Below, in pieces: positions 26,532-36,529 of a stretch of DNA of 64,000 bases. The notes below the pieces were generated by a model that made no database searches, was not told the DNA's origin, and saw nothing but the letters and a program-made list of their open reading frames with translations. Within the stretch, counting starts at the first letter, position 1. Every line of letters begins with the position of its first letter. The translations under genes were made by a program, and so were the position numbers. Where the stretch lies: NCBI GenBank assembly GCA_016722635.1, contig JADKIX010000010.1:1-64000 (forward strand). Direction: 5' to 3'. This stretch comes from Rhodospirillaceae bacterium (GTDB lineage: Bacteria; Pseudomonadota; Alphaproteobacteria; JAEUKQ01).

Positions 26532-29500
26532 ATGTCATTATCTGATGTTTTTATCCGGCGGCCGGTTTTTACCACTGTTTTAAGCCTTTTGATCATATTG
26601 CTTGGGGTTATTAGTTATGAGCGTTTGATTATTCGGGAATACCCGAATATTGATGAGCCTATTGTTACGGTATCGACTAGTTATTCTGGGGCTAACGCCG
26701 AAATTATAGAAACGCAAGTCACAAAACCCTTGGAAGACGCCCTATCAGGGATTGAGGGAATTGATGTGATGACATCAAATAGTCGGGCTGGCAGTAGCCA
26801 GATTACGATGCGCTTTAACCTTAACCGTAATATTGATCTAGCGGCTAATGACGTTCGACAAAAGGTCAGCCAGGCGCGGGGTTTTATCCCAGAAGATGTG
26901 GACGAACCAACAGTCTCGAAGGCTGAAGGCGATGCGGAGCCCATCATTTATATCGCATTTTCAAGTAACCGTCATTCTCCGATCCAATTAACAGACTACG
27001 CCAAAAGAGTGGTACGAAACCGTCTGCAAACAGTGACCGGTGTTTCAGATGTTTTAGTTTTTGGTGAGAGACTGCAGTCAATGAGGATTGATATCCGCCG
27101 CGATTCCTTGGCAGCTTACGGTTTAACGGTGCAAGAAGTGGAAAACGCACTGCGGGGACAGAATATAGAAATACCTGCGGGTCTTGTTGAAGGGGATGTG
27201 CGCGAGTTTACCGTAAGGGCAGAAACTGATGTGCAAACCAAGGAACAATTTGCCAATATTATTTTACGTAAGTCTGAAAATTACTTGGTGCGATTGGGAG
27301 ATGTGGCGGATATTGAAATTTTACCGGAAAGTGAAAGAACTATTACGCGCTTTAAAGGCCAAACAGCGGTAGCTTTGGCAATTGTTAAGCAATCAACTGC
27401 TAATCCATTGGAGGTTTCAGCGGGGATCAGCAGTATCTTGCCGGGGATAGAAAAATCATTGCCCGAAGGGATGACGTTAAATATTGCTTACGACACTGCT
27501 GTTTTTATTGATCAATCGATCCAAGAGGTCTTTATAACCATTGGGGAAGCGGTCTTTTTAGTTGTGCTCGTGATTTTTGTCTTTCTTCGTTCATTCCGTG
27601 CCACGCTTGTGCCCTTGGTCACCATTCCGGTTTCTTTAATCGGCAGTTTTGCCCTCATGCATCTTTTTGGTTTTTCGATTAATACATTGACTTTGTTAGC
27701 GTTTGTTTTGGCAATCGGCTTGGTGGTGGATGATGCGATTGTCGTCTTGGAAAATATTTACCGTTACATTGAAAACGGGATGAAGCCGCTAGCCGCAGCA
27801 TTTAAGGGGATGCGTGAAATTTCTTTTGCCGTTATTGCCATGACCTTAACATTGGCGGCGGTTTTTGCACCCATCGGATTTTCCACTGACTCAACGGGCA
27901 GGCTGTTTACAGAATTTGCCCTAACCCTTGCTGGGGCCGTTATTATTTCTGGCTTTGTTGCTTTAACCCTTTCACCGATGATGTGTGCCTTGCTTTTAAA
28001 GCCGCATGCTACGCATGGTTGGGTTTACCGGGTGATTGAGAGAGCCCTAGAGGCTACCACTAATGGCTATCAAAAATTGCTGGGGTTGCTGTTAAAATTG
28101 AGGGTCATTATTGTACCTGTGATTCTTGGTTTTACATATCTTGGATATATGTTGGTCACAACCATACCGCAAGAATTAGCCCCAACCGAGGATAGAAGCG
28201 TTGTTATTGGCATTACGATTGGCCAGGAAGGATCAGCGCCCTCTTATACCGATAAATATATGAGGCAGTTAGAGGGGGTTTATCAAACAATTCCAGAAAT
28301 GATCAGTTACTTTACCGTGGTTGGATACCCCACCAGTAGTCGGGGGATATCTTTTATTGGATTAAAACCATTGGGTGAGCGTCAACGCGGTGCTAGGGAG
28401 ATTGTTCAACAGCTTGGACCCATTATGTTTGCGGGAATAACCGGTGTTATCTCATTCCCAGTCCTGCCCCCATCGCTTGGCCAGGGTTCAACGGATAAAC
28501 CTTTGTCGTTAGTTATCCAAACAACCGGTAATTACCAACAATTGCAAAATTTGGTTGAAGCCGTTAAGTCAGCAAGTCGGGCGAACCCAAAAATTGTTGA
28601 TTTGGAAAGCAATTTGGAGCTGAACAAGCCGGAATTAAAAATTGTTGTCAATCGGGATAAAGCAGCTGATATGGGCGTACCGATTGACGTGATTGGGCGA
28701 ACCCTGGAAACCATGATTGGCGGGCGTAACGTGACCAGGTTTAAATTAGATGGTGAGCAATATGATGTGATTGTGCGCCTTCAAGCAACAGAGCGTTCCA
28801 ACCCCAAAGATATCGAGAATATCTACGTTCGGGCAAGTGATGGACAAATGGTGCAATTATCCAACCTCGTGACCGTGACCGAAACCGTAGCAGCCAGGGA
28901 GTTGCGGCATTTCAACAAGCTGCCCGCGGTTACCTTAACGGCCAACCTGGCCGAAGGATATAGCTTGCCGGAAGCTGTTACATACATGGAAAATCTGGTT
29001 CGTCAATTTGATTTAGAAAATAAAACCCAAATTGATTATTCCGGCTATACCCGGGAATTTAAACAATCCAGCCAAAGCATCCTTTTTATTTTTGGACTGG
29101 CGTTGCTGTTTATTTATTTGGTTTTATCAGCCCAATTTGAAAGTTTTACCGATCCGTTCATTATTATGTTGACTGTGCCATTGGCGATTGCCGGAGGGAT
29201 GTTGACGCTGAATTGGTCTGGGGGCACGCTTAATATTTACAGCCAAATTGGTCTTATCACCTTGATAGGGTTAATTACCAAACATGGTATTTTGATTGTC
29301 GAATTCTCTAATCAGTTGCGGGCCCAAGGAAGATCAATCCGGGAAGCGGTCGTGCAAGCAGCCGTTCTGCGCTTGCGACCAATTTTGATGACTACGGCTG
29401 CCATGGTACTCGGGGCTTTACCTTTAGCGATAGCCAGTGGGCCAGGGCTGAAAGCCGCCATCCGATCGGTTGGGTTATTGTTGGTGGGATGACGTTTGGC

Positions 29501-29617
29501 ACATTATTGACCCTTTTTGTCGTGCCAGTTGCTTATACCGTTCTAGCCCGGCGCAAATGGCGGCATATTGATCAGGATGGGAATGAGATGAAGGCAGCGG
29601 CCCATGTCCATGCCTAA
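26532..29617 (+). pseudogene. RND efflux pump permease, C-terminal frameshift
   Basis: An AcrB/MexF-like RND permease. Visible parts: the start MSLSDVFIRRPVFTTVLSLL, TM4 with the proton-relay Asp pair (LAIGLVVDDAIVVLENIYRY), porter domains, and TM10-11 (LITLIGLITKHGILIVEFSN). The open frame stops at 29492 after VGLLLVG; the expected GGMTFGTLLTLFVVPVAYTV (last helix) is in the frame one base away. One G missing from the run near 29471-29474 explains it. The product without the shift would be about 1028 residues, normal for the family. As read, 986 residues remain and the last helix is lost, so activity is doubtful. Confidence 0.85.
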
Positions 29618-29670
29618 TTTCACATTTCAAGATTAGGTATTCAGGAGGGTGTTAAAATTGCAGGTTTCGC

Positions 29671-30219
29671 TTAGGGGAATAAATATCCCCCCCAATTTTT
29701 AATGACGGCTGCTGAAAGGGCATAACCGCCGCTTGCCCACCACCCATAAATGGCGCCACCCAAAAAAAGCCAAGTGAAAACAAATTCAATCGGTGATTTA
29801 TAAGACCAACAGATCAAGGGAAAAGTATATCGCTGTGGGTAAGGCCATAAAAGGGGCACGCCGGACGGGTTCATCATATCCCCAATCAAGTGTGACAGGT
29901 ACCCAATCAAAAAAGGCAATAACAGCAGATGATACAAAGGTTGGGATTGTTGCACCCCAATTCCCCAAACAATCCCAAATACACATAAGGCCGCGGCTAG
30001 TAAACTGTGGGTAAGGCCCCGGTGCCCTAAAACCATGCCGAGCGGGTGCGAGATAAAAGGCAGTTTTTTGCCAATGCTGCTTTTGGGTGTGTCCAAGTCC
30101 GGCGCCAATCCTGAAATGGTCGCGATCCCCAAATCAATCGGAGTTAAAGGAATCCGCAGCCAGGTTGCCGTTACAATCCAACAACCGGCAGCCCAGCGCA
30201 GATGATTAGGGGCGATCAT
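29671..30219 (-). CDS. YdjM-type membrane-bound metal-dependent hydrolase (DUF457)
   Basis: This is an inner-membrane protein of the DUF457/YdjM type with about four to five hydrophobic segments. Family signatures are GLAPDLDTPKSSIGKKLPFI with the Asp pair, GHRGLTHSLLAAALC (HRGxTHS) and LIGYLSHLIGDMMNPSGVPL (SHxxxD). ATG 30219 (MIAPNHLRWAAGCW) is favoured since it matches the typical family start; the open frame continues to 30255. Members are annotated as hydrolases from the conserved His/Asp set; the substrate is unknown. Confidence 0.85.
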   Translation of the reverse strand: MIAPNHLRWAAGCWIVTATWLRIPLTPIDLGIATISGLAPDLDTPKSSIGKKLPFISHPLGMVLGHRGLTHSLLAAALCVFGIVWGIGVQQSQPLYHLLLLPFLIGYLSHLIGDMMNPSGVPLLWPYPQRYTFPLICWSYKSPIEFVFTWLFLGGAIYGWWASGGYALSAAVIKNWGGYLFP

Positions 30220-30437
30220 GGTTGTACCATTTTTTGAACAAGTGAAACAGGCCAAAAAGTCAGCATTTTTATAAAAAGACTAATCTTTCGTTTTTCTATA
30301 GCGTACGAAAACCTTAATTACCGAAAAGACTGCAGGGAAAAGTCGCTAATTTATAATCAATAATGCCGTAACCCAGGAAAAAGATAAAGCGAATAAGGTT
30401 ATAGGAATATCGTTGATCCAATTTATCTCCAGATTTT

Positions 30438-30875
30438 TCATCTTTTGGGGGAGGATGATTTTTTCCACGCTAAAAATCTTTGATCAAGAATGGGTGCAAT
30501 TTTATCAAAACTTGACCATGAATCTGCCACTTCATAGATACTTGCTAAATCTTTAGCCACAGTGGCTTCATAATCTTCAAAATACAGATTTGTTGCATAA
30601 TAAAATTTGGCGAACCGATTCCCTTCCTCATTTAAGTGGGATTCCGAGAATTTTTCATCGCAATATTTCACTAGGAATTCCCTGCCGGTTATTTGACGCG
30701 AGCGAAGCTTTTGCAGTCCTTCTTGGCTATAGGACTTAAGTTCTAAGCTTTCTAAGTTGCACATAATGACCCAACTTAAAAACAGGCCAATATGAGTTCC
30801 GCCAGCTTCGGTGGAAAGGTCAGCGGGGAAATCATCACTTCCCGCATGCCAAGCGGTTCGGTCATAATAAGGCAA
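30438..30875 (-). CDS. DUF7832-like protein
   Basis: The 145-residue product starts with YYDRTAWHAGSDDFPADLS and continues GGTHIGLFLSWVIMCNLE, the pattern of a family often found beside immunity and accessory genes (DUF7832: D-x-x-x-W-H, then T-H-I-G). It has no signal peptide. No partner toxin gene is visible next to it; tRNA-Gly lies just upstream. Function unknown. Confidence 0.65.
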   Translation of the reverse strand: MPYYDRTAWHAGSDDFPADLSTEAGGTHIGLFLSWVIMCNLESLELKSYSQEGLQKLRSRQITGREFLVKYCDEKFSESHLNEEGNRFAKFYYATNLYFEDYEATVAKDLASIYEVADSWSSFDKIAPILDQRFLAWKKSSSPKR

Positions 30876-30904
30876 TGGTGAATTCCTTTAAGGTGGTTAT
30901 AATC

Positions 30905-30978
30905 TGGAGCGGGTGAGGGGAATCGAACCCCCGTCGTAAGCTTGGGAAGCTTCTGCTCTGCCATTGAGCTACACCCGC
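30905..30978 (-). tRNA. tRNA-Gly (anticodon CCC)
   Basis: A complete cloverleaf reads on the minus strand: acceptor GCGGGTG/CACCCGC, D arm GCTC...GAGC, anticodon loop TTCCCAA (CCC, reads GGG), T arm with GGTTCGATTCC and encoded CCA. It is 74 bases long with CCA. Confidence 0.97.
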
Positions 30979-31097
30979 GATTGCCTGTTGTTTCTATAAT
31001 ATAAAAAATTTATTTGTGCAAGTGTGATCCACAGGTGCTTCACCAGCCCAAGCCCAATGAAGACGATAATGACGGTGCGTCATGAGACTTGCGAACT

Positions 31098-31331
31098 TCA
31101 AGCGGCGGCTTTTTTTCTCAGTTTTTCAGGGTTATATCTGGGCTCTGGGATTGGATCGCCATCTTCCTTTGCCACTTCAAGCCAAAGCTGAATAGCAGTT
31201 TGTATTTCGCGAGCTGCATCTTCAGCGGTTTCACCGTGGGCCGTGCAGCCCTGAAGATCAGGAACTCTAGCGATCCAAGCTTTATCTTCGTCAGACCAAG
31301 CTAAATCTATATGATAAGGGTGTTGCATCAT
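31098..31331 (-). CDS. hicB: HicB-family antitoxin
   Basis: The 77-residue protein has the HicB fold pattern: YHIDLAWSDEDKAWIARVPD, LQGCTAHGETAEDAAREIQT and AIQLWLEVAKEDGDPIPEP. It neutralises the HicA ribonuclease encoded directly upstream, with a one-base stop/start overlap that couples their translation. It is shorter than long HicB proteins and lacks a C-terminal DNA-binding domain. Confidence 0.9.
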   Translation of the reverse strand: MMQHPYHIDLAWSDEDKAWIARVPDLQGCTAHGETAEDAAREIQTAIQLWLEVAKEDGDPIPEPRYNPEKLRKKAAA

Positions 31332-31588
31332 TAATCTCCTAAGTTCATTCTATAACTATTAATGAATTCTTTCAATTCCTTTACTTGGGCAGGCTTGGCA
31401 TTTTTATTTTGATCCTGCTGGACGTTAATACTCCTTTGGTAGACAGGATGTTTAAATATCATGTGGCTTCCTGTTGTCCTACGATGAATAAACCCGAGTT
31501 GATTCAGTAAATGAACAAAATCATTGAAGGAGATATTCTGATAATGTCCTTGTATAATCCTGTCCAAAAGCTTATGGGGTTTTATCAT
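31331..31588 (-). CDS. hicA: HicA-family mRNA interferase toxin
   Basis: The 85-residue protein has the HicA double-stranded-RNA-binding-like pattern with FVHLLNQLGFIHRRTTGSHM and the catalytic His in GSHMIFKHP. The family cleaves mRNA. It is the first gene of a two-gene hicAB module. The N-terminus (MIKPHKLLDRIIQGHYQNIS) is slightly longer than minimal HicA. Confidence 0.88.
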   Translation of the reverse strand: MIKPHKLLDRIIQGHYQNISFNDFVHLLNQLGFIHRRTTGSHMIFKHPVYQRSINVQQDQNKNAKPAQVKELKEFINSYRMNLGD

Positions 31589-31770
31589 CTTAGAGGCCCA
31601 CTATTGAAGAAGGAAATAGGTCTTAAGGCCATTAGGTATACTTAATCCAATAGACCGTTCAATCGTTATGACATGATGACCCATCATTCCCTAAAATACG
31701 GATGCTGATCGGACTTGGTAATGCAATGTTATATTAGGATAATCCACCTTTTGTTAGGCGGCTATCTAAT

Positions 31771-32256
31771 TTAACTATGGCCAACGAAGGCGGTGCGGTT
31801 TTGTGGGCTATCTTCTAACTCCTGATTTTGCAGCCATTTTTCATAAAGGGGTTTAGTTATTTCAAGCAGGCTTACGGCAATGCCAAGCTTTTTGATCAAT
31901 TCCACCACCTCCCGATTGGTTTCCTGGAACAGCCAAAAGGGCGGTGCATCATCGCCGTGAAAATACCGGTATGCCTCCTCATCCGCATAAAAGGTCAAAT
32001 CTATTTTTTTGGGAATGTCCTTAATCTCGGCCATGGCATAAGCCACAATTTGCATGGCGGATACTAGCTTGCTTGAAAAAAACAATTTGCGAATGTTGGA
32101 GACGGTAGTGGCAGATGGGTTTAGAAGATCACGTTCCCAGCGGTAAACACTTCCCTGAGCTCTTTCACCCTTTAACCCAGCTTTTTTAGCGAAGTCTTTT
32201 GCGTGCATTTTAAGGAATGATCGTATGTTTTTTATATCGTTTCCGGTCAGTTTCAT
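31771..32256 (-). CDS. XRE-family regulator with uncharacterised C-terminal domain (paralogue A)
   Basis: The 161-residue protein has a helix-turn-helix of XRE type at residues 5-60 (FLKMHAKDFAKKAGLKGERA, then VYRWERDLLNPSATTVSNIR). The C-terminal 80 residues are not a known domain but match those of the gene at 55407-55907: PFW (106-108), LIKKLGI (120-126), WL (141-142) and DSPQNRTAF (149-157). This suggests a shared effector or partner domain. It sits on the minus strand below a small open frame and above hicAB. Confidence 0.75.
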   Translation of the reverse strand: MKLTGNDIKNIRSFLKMHAKDFAKKAGLKGERAQGSVYRWERDLLNPSATTVSNIRKLFFSSKLVSAMQIVAYAMAEIKDIPKKIDLTFYADEEAYRYFHGDDAPPFWLFQETNREVVELIKKLGIAVSLLEITKPLYEKWLQNQELEDSPQNRTAFVGHS

Positions 32257-32294
32257 CGCTTAAAGGGTTGAATGAACAATCCCTTCCTTTTGAT

Positions 32295-32498
32295 TTAGGT
32301 GTTGTGCTTCTGCTCAACAACCCAATCAAGACGAATGGCTTCTCGGGTAAAATCCCCTGTGGCATCTTTTTGGATTTTTTCCAAAAATTCGTCATTAACA
32401 TCTGCAAAAGTATAAATTTCAGAACCGCTATATTCCTGGCATATATACGCTATCATATCCTGTAAGGAATAGGATTTAGGATGCCTGTCTTTTTGCAT
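32295..32498 (-). CDS. Small hypothetical protein upstream of XRE regulator A
   Basis: The 67-residue open frame begins MQKDRHPKSYSLQDMIAYIC and ends DWVVEQKHNT, 38 bases before the XRE gene on the same strand. Its acidic, aromatic composition looks protein-like, but no family is recognised. An overlapping open frame (32210-32407) is considered a shadow. It may be cotranscribed with the regulator. Confidence 0.4.
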   Translation of the reverse strand: MQKDRHPKSYSLQDMIAYICQEYSGSEIYTFADVNDEFLEKIQKDATGDFTREAIRLDWVVEQKHNT

Positions 32499-33306
32499 CG
32501 CGATTTTTCTGATGATATAGGCCAGTTCCTTGCGATCTAAAACCGACTAAACCATTATATCTTCGGTGGAGGTTAAGGGATAATACACAAACAAGATTCC
32601 ATTTCGTCCGCGGCGGTACCCACTGTCGCCTGGTTGGCTGAGCCTTACATGTTTATAAGCCATTTTATCCACCCTATTATTATTCTACAATGATTTATTT
32701 AGACATATTTTATTTATTAATAATATGTTTAAACAAATTATAATGCAATATAAAAGCGTGTATTATTAGCTTGCGCGGAATTTATTAAGAAAAGGTTGCA
32801 GGTTTTAAGGGATAGGAAAACGCCGGGGTGGCGGATATTGACAAATTCAAACGAATTGATAGACGATGAACATGTAGGATAAGTATGAATTTTTAGAACA
32901 TTGCAGCAAAAATAATCCCGCCAGTTTGATGCTAGCTGGATTAGCCTTAATCTCAGTCATACTATCAAATGAACAACCAGCGCGATGAGCGCGGTTGTCA
33001 TGATAGGGGATCAGGATTGTTTCAGTTCCAACCATATCACCCCCAAGCTAGCTTGCCTGAGCATTGGCGGGGCCAATCAACCTGCCAGCTTGAATATTTC
33101 CATTTTTTCAGGTTGCAGCAAAATATTTCATGCTCATTTGCAAGGGCTGACTTCAGTGTAACCAGTTTGATCAGCTGGAGATTGGGTAATATTTCCCAAT
33201 CACCCTAATAAAGTGGGCGGTTAGATATTTGTAGAGCAGATTGAATAGTTCAGCAGGGGATTAAAAGGTAGGAGGCAAAATATGCGGTTAGAAGGTATTT
33301 TTAAAC
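32499..33306. other. Intergenic stretch with no confident gene
   Basis: This 800-base stretch lies between the small open frame and tRNA-Leu. It includes a 38-codon minus-strand frame (32547-32663, SQPGDSGYRRGRNG) and 60-80-codon frames on both strands around 32850-33210 without recognisable motifs. The segment at 32660-32780 is very AT-rich. Decayed remains are possible, but nothing can be assigned. Confidence 0.3.
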
Positions 33307-33391
33307 TGGTGCCCCTTGCCGGACTCGAACCAGCACGTCTCTCAACTCCTGATTTTGAGTCAGGCGCGTCTACCAATTCCGCCAAAGGGGC
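33307..33391 (-). tRNA. tRNA-Leu (anticodon CAA)
   Basis: A class II tRNA with a long variable arm on the minus strand: acceptor GCCCCTT/AAGGGGC, anticodon loop CTCAAAA (CAA, reads UUG), T arm GGTTCGAGTCC and encoded CCA; 85 bases. Confidence 0.97.
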
Positions 33392-33504
33392 TGGATATCC
33401 TTTTATGTAACCATAAAAGATCCAATCGTCAACCAAAAATGTTGAGAAAAAATTGATTGGGGTAAATAATACCTGTTCTACCCCGATCAACTTTTTTATC
33501 TTTT

Positions 33505-34593
33505 CTATTTCGCTTTTAATACACCGCGGCGTACTTGGTCTTGCTCCATTGACTCAAATAGGGCTCGGAAATTGCCTTCCCCAAACCCTTCATCCCCTTT
33601 GCGCTGGATAATTTCAAAGAAAATCGGCCCGATAACGGTTTCGGTAAAAATTTGCAGAAGTAATCCCCCGTTTGGCGAGCCATCAACCAACAACGCATTC
33701 TTTTGTAGTCGCGGTACATCTTCCCCGTGGTTGGGGAGCCTTTTTTCGAGCATGTCATAATAGGTAGCCGGCGGGGCCGCTAAAAACTTCAGGTTGCGCT
33801 TCCGCAGGCTTTCAACGGTTTGATAAATGTCATCGGTTGCTAAGGCAATATGTTGAATCCCTTCACCCTTATAAATCTTCAAATATTCCTCAATTTGGCT
33901 TTTATCATCTGAACTTTCGTTGATGGGAATGCGGATTTTACCACAGGGGCTGGTCATGGCTTTTGACTTCAGGCCCGTTAATTTACCTTCAATGTCGAAA
34001 TAGCGGATTTCGCGGAAATTGAATAAATGCTGATAAAATTCAGCCCATTTATCCATATTACCACGATAAACATTATGAGTTAGGTGGTCGACATAATTTA
34101 AACCCATGGAAGGTGTCTTGGCAGGTGTGGGGGTAATGGGCACGAAAACTTGATCATAAATATTGCCTTTTTTACCGTACCGGTCGACCAAATACAAATA
34201 ACTGCCACCAATCCCTTCAATGACAGGCACGTTTTCCAGGATGCCGCTGTTGGGTTGGACAGTTTTGGCCCCCAGTTTTACGGCGCGCTGATAGGCGCGA
34301 TTGGCATCTTTTACCCGAAAAGCGATTGCTGAACAGCAGGCCCCATGGTTTTGGGCAAATTTCTTAGATGAGCTGTTAGGCTCATTGTTTAATAGGAAAT
34401 TAATATCTCCCTGCCGATATAAAAGGATGTTTTTGGAACGGTGACGTCCAACTAAGCTAAACCCCAGTTTCTCAAATAAAGTACTCAGCGCTTTACCGTC
34501 ATCGGGTGCGGCATATTCAACAAATTCAAAGCCATCAGTGCCAGCGGGATTGAGGGGGTCAATGTCAAAAGTGGTGGTTGGCGTTGGGTGCAT
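33505..34593 (-). CDS. hppD: 4-Hydroxyphenylpyruvate dioxygenase
   Basis: HPPD converts 4-hydroxyphenylpyruvate to homogentisate, the second step of tyrosine breakdown. The 362-residue protein shows the three iron ligands expected: His170 in YVDHLTHNVYRG, His248 in GEGIQHIALATDDI and Glu327 in FFEIIQRKGDEGFGEGNFRA. Length and the C-terminal gate helix (ALFESMEQDQVRRG) are normal. No other homogentisate-pathway gene is in the window. The frame is intact, unlike hisC nearby in the window. Confidence 0.96.
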   Translation of the reverse strand: MHPTPTTTFDIDPLNPAGTDGFEFVEYAAPDDGKALSTLFEKLGFSLVGRHRSKNILLYRQGDINFLLNNEPNSSSKKFAQNHGACCSAIAFRVKDANRAYQRAVKLGAKTVQPNSGILENVPVIEGIGGSYLYLVDRYGKKGNIYDQVFVPITPTPAKTPSMGLNYVDHLTHNVYRGNMDKWAEFYQHLFNFREIRYFDIEGKLTGLKSKAMTSPCGKIRIPINESSDDKSQIEEYLKIYKGEGIQHIALATDDIYQTVESLRKRNLKFLAAPPATYYDMLEKRLPNHGEDVPRLQKNALLVDGSPNGGLLLQIFTETVIGPIFFEIIQRKGDEGFGEGNFRALFESMEQDQVRRGVLKAK

Positions 34594-35022
34594 TTTTCAG
34601 ATTCTTTCCTTTAAAAAGCAATGAATTCCTGGATATAGTCGATTTTGTTCGAAATATTTAAAACAAAAAATCAGCAATCATCTTAGGTTTTGGTAGAGGG
34701 AACAACATCAGCTTATTTCTAAAATACGATTTTAAGGTAAGCAGCTTCCTTTGTAAAAACAATCATAAAAAAATTTGCAAAAAGAAATAAAACCCTTTTT
34801 GCTTGTGACATTTTAGCATCATATGCTTGATAATTGATGGAATACCTAACAAAGGTCTTTGACAATACGTGCTGAAATTCGTATATCAATAATTGCTACT
34901 TGTCTGTCTTAGTGGGTATTGCCAAGTAAAAAATTAAATGTTTATTAATCTGGGTTAGATTATGATGATAGTGTGTCTAAATCAGGTGAACTAGAACTGA
35001 ATAATGGAAGAAAGAGGATAAA
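34594..35022 (+). promoter_or_regulatory. Upstream region and 5' UTR of the OmpA-family gene
   Basis: This 429-base AT-rich gap separates the divergent HPPD and OmpA-family genes. It contains the strong promoter at 34859-34887, giving a leader of roughly 130 bases. No structured RNA was identified. A weak purine-rich ribosome-binding site (AAGAAAGAGGA) precedes ATG 35023. Confidence 0.5.
34859..34887 (+). promoter_or_regulatory. Strong sigma-70-type promoter
   Basis: TTGACA (34859-34864), a 17-base spacer and TATATC (34882-34887) form a near-consensus housekeeping promoter facing the OmpA-family lipoprotein gene. Confidence 0.7.
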
Positions 35023-35841
35023 ATGAATCAACTTAAGTTATTTACCGTTATTGCCACGGCAGGCATGTTGGCCGGTTGTGCGACCAATATCGATCAAATG
35101 CGAACTGTAAAACCAAGTGGCGGCAGTTCTTTTACCACAGCTTTGGTGGAAGAATATCGCCAATTAACCCTTTTGGAAGCAGATTATGAACGCGATTGGG
35201 TTGATGCCAATAATTATGCCCGTAGAGGTTTAGCGTCTGCGCGCGGTCAGCTGGTACAACCAGAAGAGCTGAAGAATTGGCATTTGCCTGCGGATAAAGT
35301 CAACGAATTGACTCAAGCTCGTGCTCGGTTGGTCAGTGTTTTAAATGGCGGCGCTCGTGAACGCTTGCCAAAAGTGGCTGCCACCGCCCAAGCTCGCTTC
35401 GATTGTTGGGTTGAGCAACAGGAAGAAAATTTCCAACCAAAAGATATCGCTGCTTGCCGCGATGGCTTCTACCGCGCGATGGAAGCGTTGGGTGGAAAGA
35501 TGGTTCCGCAGCCAGTTGGTAATGTGATTTACTTCCAATTCAACAGCGCAGATTTAACACAGGCTGCTCAAGCTGTGGTTCAAAAATTTGCTGCACAAAT
35601 TAAGCAAGGCAATGTGAAGAATGTGACGGTGGTCGGACATACTGACTTAAGTGGTCCCGCTTCTTACAACATGACTTTATCATTACGCCGTGCGGATACC
35701 GTTCGTAGCGCCTTAATCAGTGCTGGTGTCGCTGCTGAGCAAATTACGACCTCTGGTCGTGGGGAAGAGCAACCTGCCGTCCCAACAGATGATGGTGTTG
35801 CCGATCGCCGTAACCGTCGTGCAGAAATCTTAATGCAATAA
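35023..35841 (+). CDS. OmpA-family lipoprotein
   Basis: The 272-residue protein has a lipoprotein signal peptide ending in the lipobox LAGC (Cys19), a helical middle domain (about 30-160) and a C-terminal OmpA peptidoglycan-binding domain at about 168-272, with VIYFQFNSADLTQAAQAVV, VVGHTDLSGPASYNMTLSLR and DRRNRRAEI carrying the diaminopimelate-binding Asp and Arg. It should anchor the outer membrane to peptidoglycan. It has a strong promoter and its own terminator. Confidence 0.9.
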   Translation: MNQLKLFTVIATAGMLAGCATNIDQMRTVKPSGGSSFTTALVEEYRQLTLLEADYERDWVDANNYARRGLASARGQLVQPEELKNWHLPADKVNELTQARARLVSVLNGGARERLPKVAATAQARFDCWVEQQEENFQPKDIAACRDGFYRAMEALGGKMVPQPVGNVIYFQFNSADLTQAAQAVVQKFAAQIKQGNVKNVTVVGHTDLSGPASYNMTLSLRRADTVRSALISAGVAAEQITTSGRGEEQPAVPTDDGVADRRNRRAEILMQ

Positions 35842-35874
35842 GACGCATTATTCTATTCGTAGGTTGCTAAAAGT

Positions 35875-35914
35875 TTAAGGGCGCCGGGGTTTTACCTTCG
35901 GTGCCCTTAATTTT
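35875..35914 (+). terminator. Rho-independent terminator
   Basis: TTAAGGGCGCCG and CGGTGCCCTTAA form a 12-base stem (one G-T pair) followed by TTTT, about 35 bases after the OmpA-family gene. Confidence 0.85.
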
Positions 35915-35937
35915 CGTTGATAGGTGAGATAAGATAG

Positions 35938-36333
35938 ATGTATGTCAAAACCACAAAAGCTATCCGAATTACGGCCCGCCCTATATTTCTTGAGGATAAA
36001 TCAGTACCAGAAGAAATGAAATTTTTCTGGGCTTATCAGATCACGATCAAAAACACTGGCAAAGAGACCGTCTGCTTAAAAAGCCGTTATTGGCAAATCA
36101 CGGATTCATTCGGGCGGGTATTAGAAGTAAAAGGGGAAGGGGTCGTAGGCCTTCAACCTGTTTTAAAGCCCGGGGAAATGTTTGAATACACGAGCGGCAC
36201 ACCGTTGTCTGCCCCTTCAGGGGTTATGGTTGGCAAATATGAAATGGAAACCCTGTCCTCCGGCCAAGTATTTTGGACAGATATTCCCCCATTCTCCCTT
36301 GATAGCCCCCATCAGTTAAAGTTACTGCATTAA
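35938..36333 (+). CDS. apaG: ApaG-domain protein
   Basis: The 131-residue product is a typical ApaG (beta-sandwich domain, linked to Co2+/Mg2+ handling by genetics in enterics; the molecular role is unclear). Motifs: FFWAYQITIKNTGKETVCLK, RYWQITDSFGRVLEVKGEGV, VGLQPVLKPGEMFEYTSGTP and SAPSGVMVGKYEM. No signal peptide. It appears to be its own unit. Confidence 0.95.
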   Translation: MYVKTTKAIRITARPIFLEDKSVPEEMKFFWAYQITIKNTGKETVCLKSRYWQITDSFGRVLEVKGEGVVGLQPVLKPGEMFEYTSGTPLSAPSGVMVGKYEMETLSSGQVFWTDIPPFSLDSPHQLKLLH

Positions 36334-36529
36334 AAAAGTGCCGTAAGAAGAGCCCCATTCGTTTTAAGCCCGTCGATGCCAGAGCTTTATATTTGAGTAA
36401 TAAAGATTGGGTTGAGCTAAAATGCAAGCTAGCGCCACCCACCAGCAAAAACCTATGGGTCATTAATGGTTTTTTTATGGGGGTTGTTTCAGGGTAATCC
36501 CAAAATACTTCAATAATTCCTGATGGCCT

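Noticed and set aside
32847..33208. Open frames on both strands in the 32.8-33.2 kb gap
   Set aside because: No family motif, no convincing start, and frames on both strands overlap; possibly decayed but unsupported.
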